A stretch of 51,174 nt of DNA from Clostridiales bacterium. Its GTDB lineage: Bacteria; Acidobacteriota; Aminicenantia; Aminicenantales; UBA8522. The notes beneath the pieces were generated by a model that did no database searches, was not told the DNA's origin, and saw nothing but the letters and a program-made list of their open reading frames with translations. The stretch is from the NCBI GenBank assembly GCA_029907205.1, contig JARYMI010000025.1:1-51174 (forward strand), read 5' to 3'. Below are positions 7,332 through 16,292 of the stretch, in pieces. Position numbers and translations under genes: made by a program. Position 1 is the stretch's first letter, and every line of letters begins with the position of its first letter.

Positions 7332-10172
7332 CTAATGTCTAACATAAGTCGTTTTCTGTCCCGCTTTTTTCAGGCCCAGGTTGACAGGAATGAAGATGGC
7401 AAAACAAGAGCCTTTGCCGACCTCACTCTCCACCGTGATACGGCCTTCATGCTCCTTGATGATGGCATAGCTTATTGAAAGGCCCAGGCCCGTGCCTTTG
7501 CCGATCCCTTTGGTCGTGAAGAATGGGTCAAAGATGTGAGGCAGGTGTTGCTTCTTGATCCCGGTGCCGGTGTCGGCAATTTTGATCATGACCTCGCTCG
7601 CAGTCTCGGAGGTCTCGATCCTGAGGGTCCCCCCGTGGGGCATGGCGTCGATGGCGTTAAGGATGATGTTGATAAAAACCTGCAGCAGCCTCTCGCCCTG
7701 GCCCCAGATAAGCTTGACCGGCTGGAGGTTCAGCTCCAGTTTGATGTTCATCGCCTTCAACTTGTAGTCGATGAGCGAGATGATCTCCTGGAGGCCGTCG
7801 ATGATGTTGACCTTGTGGAACGCTGTGTCCGAGGGGTTTCGAGCGAAGTTCAGGAGATTCTTGACGATCTTAGAAACCCGTTCGGTCTGGGCCTCGATTT
7901 TTTCCAGAATCTTGGTGTAATGAGTGTCGCCCAGCTTTTTCTGGAGCATCTGGATGTAGCTGGAGATTCCGGTCAGCGGCGTGTTGATCTCATGGGCCAC
8001 GCCGGCGGAAAGCAGCCCGATGGAGGCCAGCTTTTCCGAGGTCACTAACTGTTGCTGGAGATGAATTTTCTCGGTGATGTCTTCGAAGACGATAATCGTC
8101 CCGTAGGGCATCATCTTGTTATCCAGGAGGGGAGTCTTGGCGATGTCAAAAATTTTGTTTCCTCCCCCCGGTATCTCCAGAGTGATCTCGCTCAGCAGAC
8201 GGAAATCTTGCTGGGTGTCGGGAGGAAAAAGAGAGAGTGTGTTTTTCGGCCCGAGGATGTCCTGCAACCCCCGGCCGAGGACCTGCTGTTTTGTTTTCGA
8301 AAAAATTCCCTCTAAGACTCGGTTCCAACCGATGATCTCTCCCTTCTGGTCAAGGACAGCCACTCCGACGGTCAGGCTTTCGATGATGTTCTCGCTGTAA
8401 TCTTTGAGCCTCTCCAGCTCCATTGTCCTGACGCTCGCTTGGTTGTAAAGAGCGGCGTTTTCAAGAGCCAGGGCCACGGGCGATGAGATCGTCGTCAGGA
8501 GTTCCCAATCTTCGCTGTTGAGGAAAGAGTTATCCACCTTTTTTCCCATGGCCAGACAGCCGATGAGCTTCTCCTCGACCTTCAGGGGGAGATAATGGAA
8601 AAAAGCCAGCGCGGGAGAATTCTGGGGTCGGGGGATTTCCCGGCGTTCTGAAAGAGAATAAAAAGAGATGGTGTCGTTTTCTTTCAGGCTCTGGAAAAAA
8701 GACGGGTCAAAAGCGACCTGCGGCGGGAGGTCGAAAGATTCGCCTTTTGAGCTGACGACATGGAAGGTTCGGCTCTCCTCCTCGGCCGGAAGGAGGAGGG
8801 CCAGGTTTTTTAGGGAAAGAGCGTTGGCAATCAGGTCGAGCAGAGAATGGGAAAGCCTTTCCAGGTTTCTTTCACGGCTGAGTTCCCGGCTGATGACGAG
8901 CAAGGTCTTCCGGTATTTGTAGCTCCGCCGGTAAAAGAATCTGTCTAAAATGGCGGAGAACAGCTTTTTCAGCGGCGTGAACAACGTTGCCCCTAAAATC
9001 ATGGCCAAGATACCGAGGACGAGGACGTTCAGCTTGTCTTCGGAAAAGACTTGCGTCTGGGAACTCAGGATAACGTAGAGAGAAGCGAGCGCGAAATAAG
9101 AAAAAATAAGAGTTGCCGCCTTCTTGAGGAGGACTTCAAAATCCATCAGCTTGTATCTGGAAACGGAATAGGCAAAAGTCAGAGGAATCAGGGCCTGGAG
9201 CAGAAGCGTCAATTCTCCGAACCGGGGAGGAATCAGTCCGAGAAAATAAGGAAGGGCGTAGAAAGCGGTAAAGGGGACCATCCCGATTCCGAGTCCCGTG
9301 AAAATCCAGCGAAGCTGTTTTTTGGCGATCAGGCTCGGCGGCCGGGTTAAGCTGTGGTAGATCGTCATGAGGGTAATCAGAGTAAACAGGGAAAAATGAA
9401 GGATTTCCAGCCTTTCCAGGATGGTGTAGAGGGAAAAGATGAGAGAGTCACTCAAGTTCATGAATAACGGCAGATGGAGTGTCAGAGTGACGAGCCCGAG
9501 GACAAGAGCGGGTGCATAGAGAAAATAAATCAGCCTGGGGTTTCTTTTTATCAATCTTTTCCGCTGAGGAAAGATCAGGAAAAAATGGAGGAGCAGAGGG
9601 GGGAAGACAAGAAAAGCGACTTCATCCAGCCAGTAGAAAAGGCTGTCCAACACGTCCATTTTCCCCGTCGGCGAGAATGTGTAGAAGGAATAGAGGATCA
9701 GGCAGAGGAGGTAGAAATAAAGATAGGGCATGGACAGCGTTTTTTTAGAGCTGAAGAAGACGATGACACCGATGGCCAGGGTTGTCAGGCCGATCAGGGC
9801 AAGATAAAAATATACAAGGTGAGTTTTTTTCTGGGCGATGAAAAGAGAAGGGTGGAGAAGCTCTCCTGCCCGGGCAATCTGGTATTTGAGTTTTTGCGCC
9901 GTGGCCTCGGCGACCCAGTGGCTCTTTGCAATATCGACCTGGCTCTGGATGGGGATGTCGTTGATGGAATAGAGGATGTCTCCCTTTTTGATACCCGCCA
10001 GGTATCCGGGGCTATTCGGCTCGACGCTGATGGCCGTGAGCCGGCCGTCTTTCATTTTCCATGCGACCCCGTCAGTCGGCTCTTTCCAGGCTATTTTCTT
10101 GTATATGTTTATTCCGCCGAGCGCTACCAGCACGGCAAGGAGGGCGATGATCAGATAAACCCGTTTATTCAT
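7332..10172 (-). CDS. multi-pass membrane sensor histidine kinase with N-terminal PDZ domain
   Basis: About 946 residues from the ATG at 10172. Order: N-terminal membrane anchor, a PDZ domain (about 35-95, with SPGYLAGIKKGDILYSIND), seven or more transmembrane helices (about 120-400), a GAF domain, a PAS domain (about 600-700), HisKA with phosphoacceptor H727 in AGVAHEINTPL, and HATPase_c with N box, DTGTGI and GTGLGLS. The PDZ domain followed by helices suggests sensing of an envelope or membrane-protein signal. It pairs with the NtrC-type regulator 2 bp downstream. An alternative TTG start at 10187 would add five residues; neither start has a clear ribosome site. Confidence 0.93.
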   Translation of the reverse strand: MNKRVYLIIALLAVLVALGGINIYKKIAWKEPTDGVAWKMKDGRLTAISVEPNSPGYLAGIKKGDILYSINDIPIQSQVDIAKSHWVAEATAQKLKYQIARAGELLHPSLFIAQKKTHLVYFYLALIGLTTLAIGVIVFFSSKKTLSMPYLYFYLLCLILYSFYTFSPTGKMDVLDSLFYWLDEVAFLVFPPLLLHFFLIFPQRKRLIKRNPRLIYFLYAPALVLGLVTLTLHLPLFMNLSDSLIFSLYTILERLEILHFSLFTLITLMTIYHSLTRPPSLIAKKQLRWIFTGLGIGMVPFTAFYALPYFLGLIPPRFGELTLLLQALIPLTFAYSVSRYKLMDFEVLLKKAATLIFSYFALASLYVILSSQTQVFSEDKLNVLVLGILAMILGATLFTPLKKLFSAILDRFFYRRSYKYRKTLLVISRELSRERNLERLSHSLLDLIANALSLKNLALLLPAEEESRTFHVVSSKGESFDLPPQVAFDPSFFQSLKENDTISFYSLSERREIPRPQNSPALAFFHYLPLKVEEKLIGCLAMGKKVDNSFLNSEDWELLTTISSPVALALENAALYNQASVRTMELERLKDYSENIIESLTVGVAVLDQKGEIIGWNRVLEGIFSKTKQQVLGRGLQDILGPKNTLSLFPPDTQQDFRLLSEITLEIPGGGNKIFDIAKTPLLDNKMMPYGTIIVFEDITEKIHLQQQLVTSEKLASIGLLSAGVAHEINTPLTGISSYIQMLQKKLGDTHYTKILEKIEAQTERVSKIVKNLLNFARNPSDTAFHKVNIIDGLQEIISLIDYKLKAMNIKLELNLQPVKLIWGQGERLLQVFINIILNAIDAMPHGGTLRIETSETASEVMIKIADTGTGIKKQHLPHIFDPFFTTKGIGKGTGLGLSISYAIIKEHEGRITVESEVGKGSCFAIFIPVNLGLKKAGQKTTYVRH

Positions 10173-10229
10173 GAACAGGAAATCCAAAAAATTGAATCAG
10201 GCAGAGCAAAAAAATTTTCCCCCTTCATG

Positions 10230-10520
10230 TTAGTCAAGAATATGGCCGACCCCGGTCCTTATGGCCCATTTGACCGCCGGCTGGCTCATCAACCTCTTGA
10301 GGGCCAGGTCTTCTTTGAGGCCCAGGGGCTTGGTGTTTCGGGAATAGAACATGCTCATGTAATCATACCTCGGCTTCTTGGCGGGAAACTCTTGGACGGC
10401 CGAGGTCATCCCAGCCAGGCGGGAGCCGCCAGTGAGAACAAAACTCTCGTGCGAAACGGACAAAGAGACTGTCAGGACCAGCAGCACGGCGGTAAATCCC
10501 CTCGAAAACACTTTTTTCAC
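10230..10520 (-). CDS. small secreted protein of unknown function
   Basis: A 96-residue protein with a clear signal peptide (basic MKKVFSRG, then a hydrophobic core to about residue 22), leaving a mature part of about 70 residues rich in basic residues. No domain is recognised. That it is a real gene is supported by a near-consensus promoter placing the transcription start on its GTG codon (see 10528-10556). It lies upstream of the histidine kinase in the same direction, with a 57-bp gap, and could be co-transcribed with that two-component pair. A role as an accessory of the PDZ-containing sensor is possible but unproven. Confidence 0.6.
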   Translation of the reverse strand: MKKVFSRGFTAVLLVLTVSLSVSHESFVLTGGSRLAGMTSAVQEFPAKKPRYDYMSMFYSRNTKPLGLKEDLALKRLMSQPAVKWAIRTGVGHILD

Positions 10521-10527
10521 TTATTAA

Positions 10528-10556
10528 AAAATATAGCTTTCCGAGTTTTTTGTCAA
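10528..10556 (-). promoter_or_regulatory. promoter giving a leaderless start for the small secreted protein
   Basis: On the minus strand TTGACA (10556-10551), a 17-bp spacer and TATTTT (10533-10528), with the GTG start codon 7 nt further on and no Shine-Dalgarno sequence between. The predicted transcription start coincides with the start codon. Confidence 0.6.
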
Positions 10557-10583
10557 CTTTGACGGGTCGGAGCAGACTAAATA

Positions 10584-10859
10584 GTGGTGCGTCTCAGGAA
10601 TAACCTCACTTTAGAAACTATCCGTAAAGACGCGCCACCGCGGGGGAGTTTGAGGGGGACGGCGTCGTTCCCCTCAGGGGGTCAGCGGAGCGGAGCGAAG
10701 CGCCGAGGGGGGAGCTTGACTCCCCCCTGGAAGTGTCCCGTCTTTGCTGAGGACTTTGGAAAGAGATTTGCGAGACGGGACAACTAAAAGGGGGAAGGCT
10801 CTGCGAAAAGAGAGGTAAAGCGGGATCGGGCGCAGCGGCGTGTGTCGCCGGCTGCCTTT
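10584..10859. other. hairpin-rich GC-rich non-coding block upstream of gspF
   Basis: Successive inverted repeats: 10584-10594 with 10628-10638 (11 bp, one G-U-type mismatch); GAGGGG with CCCCTC near 10651-10674; AGGGGGGAG (10706-10714) with CTCCCCCCT (10720-10728), loop of 5; TGTCCCGTCT (10734-10743) with AGACGGGACA (10773-10782); and GCAGCGGCG with CGCCGGCTGC near 10832-10855. Composition differs sharply from neighbouring genes. The frames inside have no ribosome site and give low-complexity Arg/Gly/Ser peptides. It may be a structured RNA or a multicopy intergenic repeat. With its flanks it accounts for the 369-bp gene-free interval 10521-10889. Confidence 0.55.
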
Positions 10860-10861
10860 GT

Positions 10862-10890
10862 TTGACAAAACAGACAGGATAACCTAATAT
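10862..10890 (+). promoter_or_regulatory. promoter of the secretion/pilus operon
   Basis: TTGACA (10862-10867), a 17-bp spacer and TAATAT (10885-10890). Transcription would start near 10896-10897, on or next to the GTG codon at 10896. No Shine-Dalgarno sequence precedes that GTG or the ATG at 10911, so the operon's first gene is probably leaderless or nearly so. Confidence 0.65.
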
Positions 10891-10895
10891 TGACG

Positions 10896-12119
10896 GTGAA
10901 TACGTACGCGATGCCTTATTTTATCTGCCGAATTGCCGCAGAAGATGGCCGCCATCTCATGCAGTCTTTCCTCGCGTCATCGGCCGAAGAATGCCGGAGG
11001 CACTTTGAGTCTGAAGGCTACTGTGTTCTTTCAGTCAGGAAGGACTGGAAGAAGGCGGCGCTCCCTTCCCTGGCCTTTGAAAAAAAGATCAAAGACAAAG
11101 ATTTTATCATGTTCAACCAAGAGCTCATGGCTCTCCTCAGGGCGGGCTATCCTGTCCTTAAAAGTCTTGAGCTTGTCACCAGCCGGACCAAGAACCTTCA
11201 TCTTAAAGAACTGTTGACAAAGGTGGACGCGGACATCCGCAGCGGCAAAGCTCTCTCAGAGGCTTTCTCCCCGTACGAAAAGGATTTTGGCCGTGTCTAC
11301 ACGGCTTCCCTCATGGCCGGAGAACAGAGCGGCAGCTTGCCCACCGCCATCGCCCGGTACATCGACTATGCCAAGGTCATTGCCGGGACAAAATCAAGAA
11401 TCAGAGCCGCGCTCGTCTATCCGACGTTGCTCGTTGTTTTTTCTGCCATCCTGATGGCCATCCTGATTAATTTCATCCTGCCCCGCTTTTCCGCGTTTTA
11501 TGCAGATTTCGAGGCCCAGCTTCCTGCCATCACCCGTTTTCTTGTCGGGCTGGCAACGGCGTTGAAGAACCTGACGCCCTATCTCCTGGTTTTGGTCTCG
11601 GCTTCAGTCCTGGCTCTTTTTCGGCTGAGGAAAAACGAGACAGTTGGGCTTTTTCTGGAGAAGCTGAAGCTGAAAATTCCCTACGCCCGGCAGGTCTGGA
11701 CCGAAACGGCGATCTCCCTTTTCAGCCGGACCCTCGGCCTTCTGCTTGAAGCGGGAATCTCTCTTCTCCCGGCCGTTCCGATTGCCTGCCAGGCCATTCC
11801 CAATAAGCATCTTGTCCGGAAGACGAAGACTGTTGCCGACGACATCAGGAACGGCCAGAGCTTGTCCGACTCCCTTAACCGGACGGGCTTTTTCAGCTTT
11901 CTGGCCATCGACATGATCCGCATCGGCGAGACGTCGGCCAACCTGCACGGCATGCTGCGGGAAGTGGCCGATGTCTATGATGACAGGATTCAAGCGAAGA
12001 TCAACACGCTTGTTTCCTTGATCGAGCCGGTCGTCATCATCTTCATGGGGCTTGTCGTGGCCATGATGCTCTTGGCCGTTTATCTCCCTATCTTTAACAT
12101 CATCAGGATAACGAGATAG
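10896..12119 (+). CDS. gspF: type II secretion / type IV pilus inner-membrane platform protein (GspF/PilC)
   Basis: About 407 residues with two T2SSF domains, each starting with a segment like FNQELMALLRAGYPVLKSLEL, and three hydrophobic segments (around 168-190, 215-235 and the C-terminal 380-400). The short N-terminal region MPYFICRIAAEDG matches the usual GspF opening. In this family the protein forms the membrane platform that couples the E ATPase to pseudopilus or pilus growth. GTG 10896 is chosen because the promoter puts the transcript start there; ATG 10911 is the family-like alternative. First gene of the operon; the E gene follows 2 bp later. Confidence 0.93.
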   Translation: MNTYAMPYFICRIAAEDGRHLMQSFLASSAEECRRHFESEGYCVLSVRKDWKKAALPSLAFEKKIKDKDFIMFNQELMALLRAGYPVLKSLELVTSRTKNLHLKELLTKVDADIRSGKALSEAFSPYEKDFGRVYTASLMAGEQSGSLPTAIARYIDYAKVIAGTKSRIRAALVYPTLLVVFSAILMAILINFILPRFSAFYADFEAQLPAITRFLVGLATALKNLTPYLLVLVSASVLALFRLRKNETVGLFLEKLKLKIPYARQVWTETAISLFSRTLGLLLEAGISLLPAVPIACQAIPNKHLVRKTKTVADDIRNGQSLSDSLNRTGFFSFLAIDMIRIGETSANLHGMLREVADVYDDRIQAKINTLVSLIEPVVIIFMGLVVAMMLLAVYLPIFNIIRITR

Positions 12120-12121
12120 AA

Positions 12122-13732
12122 ATGGATAAAAACGAAGCCAAAAAGATTCCCCCGGCCGAAGAAACAGAAACCAGGAAGCTGGCAGAAAGATACCACGTTC
12201 CCTACATCGACCTTTCAACGACGCCCTTGAACCGTGACCTTGTCCAGTCCTTCCCTCCGGAATTCCTGTACAGGGCCAACTTCATTCCGCTCGAAGAAAA
12301 GGATGATCGGCTGAAGATTGCTATTGCTGACCCCTCTGACATTGGAACGATCGACGCTGTCGAATCTTTAATGGGCAAAAAAGTTGAGGTCTGCGCGGCA
12401 TCAAGGCGGGCCATCCAGGAAGCTCTCCGCAAGAGTGAAACAGCTCTCCAGGTTCTCAAGGATGCGACGGAAGGGTTCATCGTCCAGGTTGTCGAGAAAG
12501 ATGGGGGAGAAGAGGAAGAAGTCATATCTCTTGAGAAGCTGGCCGATCAGGATGGCTCCATCATCAAGCTCGTCAACACGATTATCTTCACCGCCGTCCA
12601 GAAGAGAGCCAGCGACGTCCACGTTGAATCCCGCGATGACGGGGTCAAGATCAAATACCGAATCGACGGCGTCCTCAACGAAGCCTTGGAACCGATCGAC
12701 AAGAAATTTCAGTCGCCGATCATCTCCCGGATTAAAGTGATGTCCGACCTCGATATTGCCGAGCGCCGCGTCCCCCAGGATGGGCGGTTCCGCCTCAAGA
12801 TCAAGGACAAGACGATCGACTTTCGCGTCTCCATCATGCCCAGCATTTACGGCGAAGACGCGGTCATCCGGATTTTAGACAAGGAGATGATCACCGAAGC
12901 AATTTCGGAGTTGAGGCTTGACCTGCTCGGGTTCTCAGACGAGGTCCTCAGAAAATTCCGGCGCTACATCACTCAGCCTTACGGCATGATTCTCGTCACC
13001 GGCCCCACGGGAAGCGGCAAGACGACGACCCTCTACGCGGCCCTGACCGAGATCAAGTCGCCCGAGGATAAGATCATCACCATCGAGGACCCGGTAGAGT
13101 ACCAGATCGAAGGCATCACACAGATCCCTGTAAACGAAAAAAAAGGGTTGACCTTCGCCCGGGGACTGAGGTCCATCCTCAGGCACGACCCGGACAAGAT
13201 CATGGTCGGCGAGATCAGAGACCCGGAGACGGCTCAGATCGCCATCCAGTCGGCTTTGACGGGTCACCTTGTTTTTACCACTGTTCACGCCAACAACGTC
13301 TTTGACGTCATCGGACGATTCCTCCACATGCAGGTCGATCCCTACAGCTTCATTTCAGCTCTGAACTGTATCCTGGCCCAGCGCTTGGTGAGAGTCCTCT
13401 GCCCGAAATGCAAGGGAGCGGTCAAGTACCAGAAGGGTCAGCTCCTCGAATCTGGTCTGGACCCGTCAGCGTACCAGGATCAAGTGTTTTTTGAAGCCCG
13501 CGGCTGCTCGGATTGCAATTTTACCGGCTACCAGGGACGCACCGCCATCGCTGAGCTCCTCGAACTGTCCGACGTCATCCGCGAGATGATCTTGGAGAGG
13601 AAACCCCTTTCTGAGGTGAAAAAAAGGGCCAAGGAAGAAGGCATCATTTTTTTGCGAGAGGTCGGTTTAGACAAAGTCCTGCGAGGCGTCACCAGCCTGA
13701 AAGAGCTGAACAAGGTGACCTTTGTAGAATAG
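12122..13732 (+). CDS. gspE: type II secretion / type IV pilus assembly ATPase (GspE/PilB)
   Basis: A 536-residue secretion ATPase. The N-terminal MshEN-like domain (about 20-140) is followed by the N2 domain with ASDVHVE and FRVSIMPSIYGE, Walker A GPTGSGKTTTLYA near residue 295, the Asp and His boxes, Walker B IMVGEIRDPETAQIA, and a zinc-binding tetracysteine module (CPKC near 430 and CSDC near 463). It powers assembly of a pilus or pseudopilus at the inner membrane. It starts 2 bp after the F gene. The lack of pseudopilin genes nearby leaves open which type of machine it serves. Confidence 0.95.
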   Translation: MDKNEAKKIPPAEETETRKLAERYHVPYIDLSTTPLNRDLVQSFPPEFLYRANFIPLEEKDDRLKIAIADPSDIGTIDAVESLMGKKVEVCAASRRAIQEALRKSETALQVLKDATEGFIVQVVEKDGGEEEEVISLEKLADQDGSIIKLVNTIIFTAVQKRASDVHVESRDDGVKIKYRIDGVLNEALEPIDKKFQSPIISRIKVMSDLDIAERRVPQDGRFRLKIKDKTIDFRVSIMPSIYGEDAVIRILDKEMITEAISELRLDLLGFSDEVLRKFRRYITQPYGMILVTGPTGSGKTTTLYAALTEIKSPEDKIITIEDPVEYQIEGITQIPVNEKKGLTFARGLRSILRHDPDKIMVGEIRDPETAQIAIQSALTGHLVFTTVHANNVFDVIGRFLHMQVDPYSFISALNCILAQRLVRVLCPKCKGAVKYQKGQLLESGLDPSAYQDQVFFEARGCSDCNFTGYQGRTAIAELLELSDVIREMILERKPLSEVKKRAKEEGIIFLREVGLDKVLRGVTSLKELNKVTFVE

Positions 13733-13739
13733 GCGGGCC

Positions 13740-14708
13740 GTGAAAACGACGAACGCTTCAGAGAGAAGCGGTGCTTGGATCAAGAGAATCAGGGCTTTTT
13801 TTATGGCCCAACCTTTGCCGTCTGTCGTTTTTCAGGTGTCTGCTTCGGCCTTCAGCGGGATCAACGTATCGGTGAGCGAGAAGAAAATCAGGCACCGCGC
13901 TTATCTTCCTCTGGCCTCTGGCCTCGTCGAGCCGCACTTCGACAAACCGAACATCAAACAACCTGCTTCCCTTGCCGCAGTCCTTAAAGAGGGGCTTGCC
14001 AAGCTCCATTATTCGGGAGATAACGCAGCCTGTTTGTTGCCCGAACCCTGCCTGAAGGTTTTCATTTTTGCCTTTGACTCCCTCCCTTCATCAGAGAGGG
14101 AAAGACTGAAACTCTTCCGCTGGCGGGCCAAGAAGCAGCTGCCCCTTCTTCCCGACGATGTCCGGTTATCCTACCAGATCATGAAGTCCAACGCCAACGC
14201 CTCGCCCAAGGTCCTCGTTTCCATGGCCCGGTCGGCTGTTCTCCAGGAGTATGAAGACCTGTTTGCGTCAGCGGGAGTGAAAGTCGGCATGGTTTCTTCT
14301 CCTACCCTGAGCCTTCTCAACCTTCTCAACTGGGCTCAAGAAAGGAGTTTTATCCTGGTCAATATCGAGGATGACTCGGTGAGCCTAGCGGCTGTGGCGG
14401 ACGCGGAGCTCACTCTCTTCCGGCTTAAGACTTTTCCGGCCGCGAGGTCCGGCCTCATTCCGGAGAGACACACGATCGAGAATATCGTCACCGAAATTGA
14501 AAACACGGTCCACTTCCTCGAAGACAGAGAAAAGCGGAGCCCGAATGCCCTCTGGGTTCGCTCGAGATCGGCGGAATTCCTGAAAAGCATCCTTTCCGAG
14601 CTCGAATCGCGCCTGCCTTTACCGGTCAAGCTTGTCGATTCGCCCTGGCTCGCCGGAGCGAACACCGTCGACCAGGCGCTTCTGGCACCCCTGTTTGGTC
14701 AGGTCTAA
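13740..14708 (+). CDS. pilM: PilM/GspL-like cytoplasmic assembly protein
   Basis: A 322-residue protein with an actin-like, PilM-type fold: the RWRAKKQLPLLPDDVRLSYQ stretch near residues 120-140 and SMARSAVLQEYEDLFASAG near 160-178 are typical of PilM-like proteins. It has no transmembrane helix, as for PilM and unlike full-length GspL. PilM binds the cytoplasmic tail of PilN, and a PilN gene follows with a 1-nt overlap. GTG start 7 bp after the E gene. Sequence similarity within this family is low, so the call rests on length, motifs and position. Confidence 0.75.
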   Translation: MKTTNASERSGAWIKRIRAFFMAQPLPSVVFQVSASAFSGINVSVSEKKIRHRAYLPLASGLVEPHFDKPNIKQPASLAAVLKEGLAKLHYSGDNAACLLPEPCLKVFIFAFDSLPSSERERLKLFRWRAKKQLPLLPDDVRLSYQIMKSNANASPKVLVSMARSAVLQEYEDLFASAGVKVGMVSSPTLSLLNLLNWAQERSFILVNIEDDSVSLAAVADAELTLFRLKTFPAARSGLIPERHTIENIVTEIENTVHFLEDREKRSPNALWVRSRSAEFLKSILSELESRLPLPVKLVDSPWLAGANTVDQALLAPLFGQV

Positions 14709-15265
14709 TGAAGAAGATTTCTCTGAATCTGGCCGCTCATCCCCTGCGCAATCGAAGGTTTTTCTATCTTCTCTCGGCTTTGCTTGGGTTGGGTCTTCTT
14801 GTATCTGTTCTTTTCTCCGGGCAACTGTTTGTCCGCTACTATTTTAAAGCAAGAGAGGCGAGAGAAGCCCTGAACAACATCGAGGCCTCGGTCTCGACAG
14901 CCCAGAGAGAAGAAAAGAGGCTTTCTTCCAGAGTCCAGGAAGCCTTGAAAAAAGACAAGGAAAAGATCGACTTGGTAAACAGCATCATCCTGAAAAAGAG
15001 CTTTTCCTGGACGGAATTTTTCTCCAAGCTTGAAGAGTGCCTTCCTGACTCAAGCTACATCCTGTCTCTGAGTCCGACGCTCGTGGACAACAAGAAAATT
15101 CAGATGCGCTTCAAAGTCGTCTCGGCCGGCCTGGATGACCTCCTGGCCCTGGTCGATAAACTCCAGTCTTTGAACTTCAGCCAGATCCGGGTAGAGAACG
15201 AGGACACGAATCCCCAGGGACAGCTGATCTTGGAGATCTCAGTGAGCTATGAAAGAACTCTATAA
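14708..15265 (+). CDS. pilN: PilN-like inner-membrane assembly protein
   Basis: A 185-residue bitopic protein. It opens with MKKISLNLAAHPLRN, the PilN-type cytoplasmic tail containing the INL-like PilM-binding stretch, then one transmembrane helix (about 22-45), a coiled coil (50-95) and a small periplasmic ferredoxin-like domain. Its ATG overlaps the pilM stop by 1 nt, and it overlaps the next gene by 17 nt. It forms the inner-membrane alignment complex with PilM and PilO. Confidence 0.85.
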   Translation: MKKISLNLAAHPLRNRRFFYLLSALLGLGLLVSVLFSGQLFVRYYFKAREAREALNNIEASVSTAQREEKRLSSRVQEALKKDKEKIDLVNSIILKKSFSWTEFFSKLEECLPDSSYILSLSPTLVDNKKIQMRFKVVSAGLDDLLALVDKLQSLNFSQIRVENEDTNPQGQLILEISVSYERTL

Positions 15266-15812
15266 TCAACTCGACGAGCGCGAGAAGAACCGAGTCCGCC
15301 TGCTCAGTCTTCTCGCCCTTTTATCCTTGGCATTTATGCTGCTCGTTTCTCTGGGGCAGCGGCGGAGCTATTTCCGGCTTCAGAACAGCTTAGAGGCGAG
15401 AGAAAAAGCGCTGGCCGAGCTGGAAACGAAGCGGGCTTCGGGAGCGGCGGAGTGGGCCAGGTGGGAAGGGGCCTTCCGCGATATCGAAGAACTAAAAGAG
15501 TCTTATTTCTACAAAGAAGAGGAGGGGATTAACCAACTTCGTCTTGACCTTCAAAAGATTCTTGCCCAGTCCGGCGTCAGCGCTCAGTCGATCCGGTATG
15601 AATATGCCAACCTGGAAGAGGGCGTGGTCAAAAAAACAAGCGCGAGCTTTACCTTTACGGGTTCATACGTCGTCCTCAAAAAATTCCTGGAGGCTGTCGA
15701 ACAATTTCCTAAGTTTCTGATGTTAGAAAAGATCGATTTCTCGAAAATCAGCGGAGAGGGCAGTGCGTTAGAGCTAAGGATCAACTTGGCAGGGTATCAT
15801 GAGAATTTTTAA
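15249..15812 (+). CDS. pilO: PilO/GspM-like inner-membrane assembly protein
   Basis: A 187-residue bitopic protein with one transmembrane helix (about 16-36), a coiled coil (40-90) and a periplasmic alpha/beta domain. It matches PilO/GspM in length, topology and position rather than by strong motifs. It overlaps pilN by 17 nt and the next gene by 14 nt, so the genes are tightly coupled. It would pair with PilN beneath the secretin. Confidence 0.75.
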   Translation: MKELYNQLDEREKNRVRLLSLLALLSLAFMLLVSLGQRRSYFRLQNSLEAREKALAELETKRASGAAEWARWEGAFRDIEELKESYFYKEEEGINQLRLDLQKILAQSGVSAQSIRYEYANLEEGVVKKTSASFTFTGSYVVLKKFLEAVEQFPKFLMLEKIDFSKISGEGSALELRINLAGYHENF

Positions 15813-16290
15813 AGCGTTGTCGCTGGCCGCATTTTTGTCCTTGATCTCAAGCTTTCCACTCCCCGCGGTTGTTCAGGAAGTTGCCAGCGACACTCCGCTA
15901 AAGGGAGAGGCCAAGAGCCTCATCCGGATGGACCTCCTCCAATCCAAGAAGACGGAGGCCGGCCCTCCCCAAAGGAATATCTTCGCACCGCGCGCCCGTT
16001 TTCATTCTCCAATTCCCCTTGATGTTCAGCAGAACGTCAGCCAGAATGAGTCTGAAACCTTTTACGGAAAGGAAGGACGGCCCACCTTAATCGTCAACAT
16101 CCGTTATATCGGCTTCATCGAGTCGCCTAAAAAAATAATCGCGCTGATCATCTTCGAAGGGAAAGCTATGGCCGTCGCCGAGGGTGAAGTCCTGAGTGAG
16201 GGCGTTCGGGTCGGCGGGATCTCGCCGACAGAGATTGAGGTCATCATGCCGGATTCCACGACCAGGAAATTTTCCTTAGAAGGAGAATGA
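15799..16290 (+). CDS. PilP/GspC-like periplasmic protein
   Basis: A 163-residue exported protein with a signal peptide or membrane anchor (about 1-24). The PQRNIFAPR segment resembles the RNIF-type region of GspC/PilP homology domains. The C-terminal half (VNIRYIGFIES, AVAEGEVLSEGVRVGGISPTE) resembles the small beta-barrel HR domain that links the inner-membrane complex to the secretin. It lies between pilO and the secretin gene, overlapping both, where GspC/PilP is expected. The family is short and divergent, so position carries much of the weight. Confidence 0.7.
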   Translation: MRIFKALSLAAFLSLISSFPLPAVVQEVASDTPLKGEAKSLIRMDLLQSKKTEAGPPQRNIFAPRARFHSPIPLDVQQNVSQNESETFYGKEGRPTLIVNIRYIGFIESPKKIIALIIFEGKAMAVAEGEVLSEGVRVGGISPTEIEVIMPDSTTRKFSLEGE

Positions 16291-16292
16291 GG

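Noticed and set aside
10584..10868. Short frames (64-67 codons) in the GC-rich hairpin block
   Set aside because: No ribosome site, low-complexity Arg/Gly/Ser peptides, and the base pattern is fully explained by inverted repeats.
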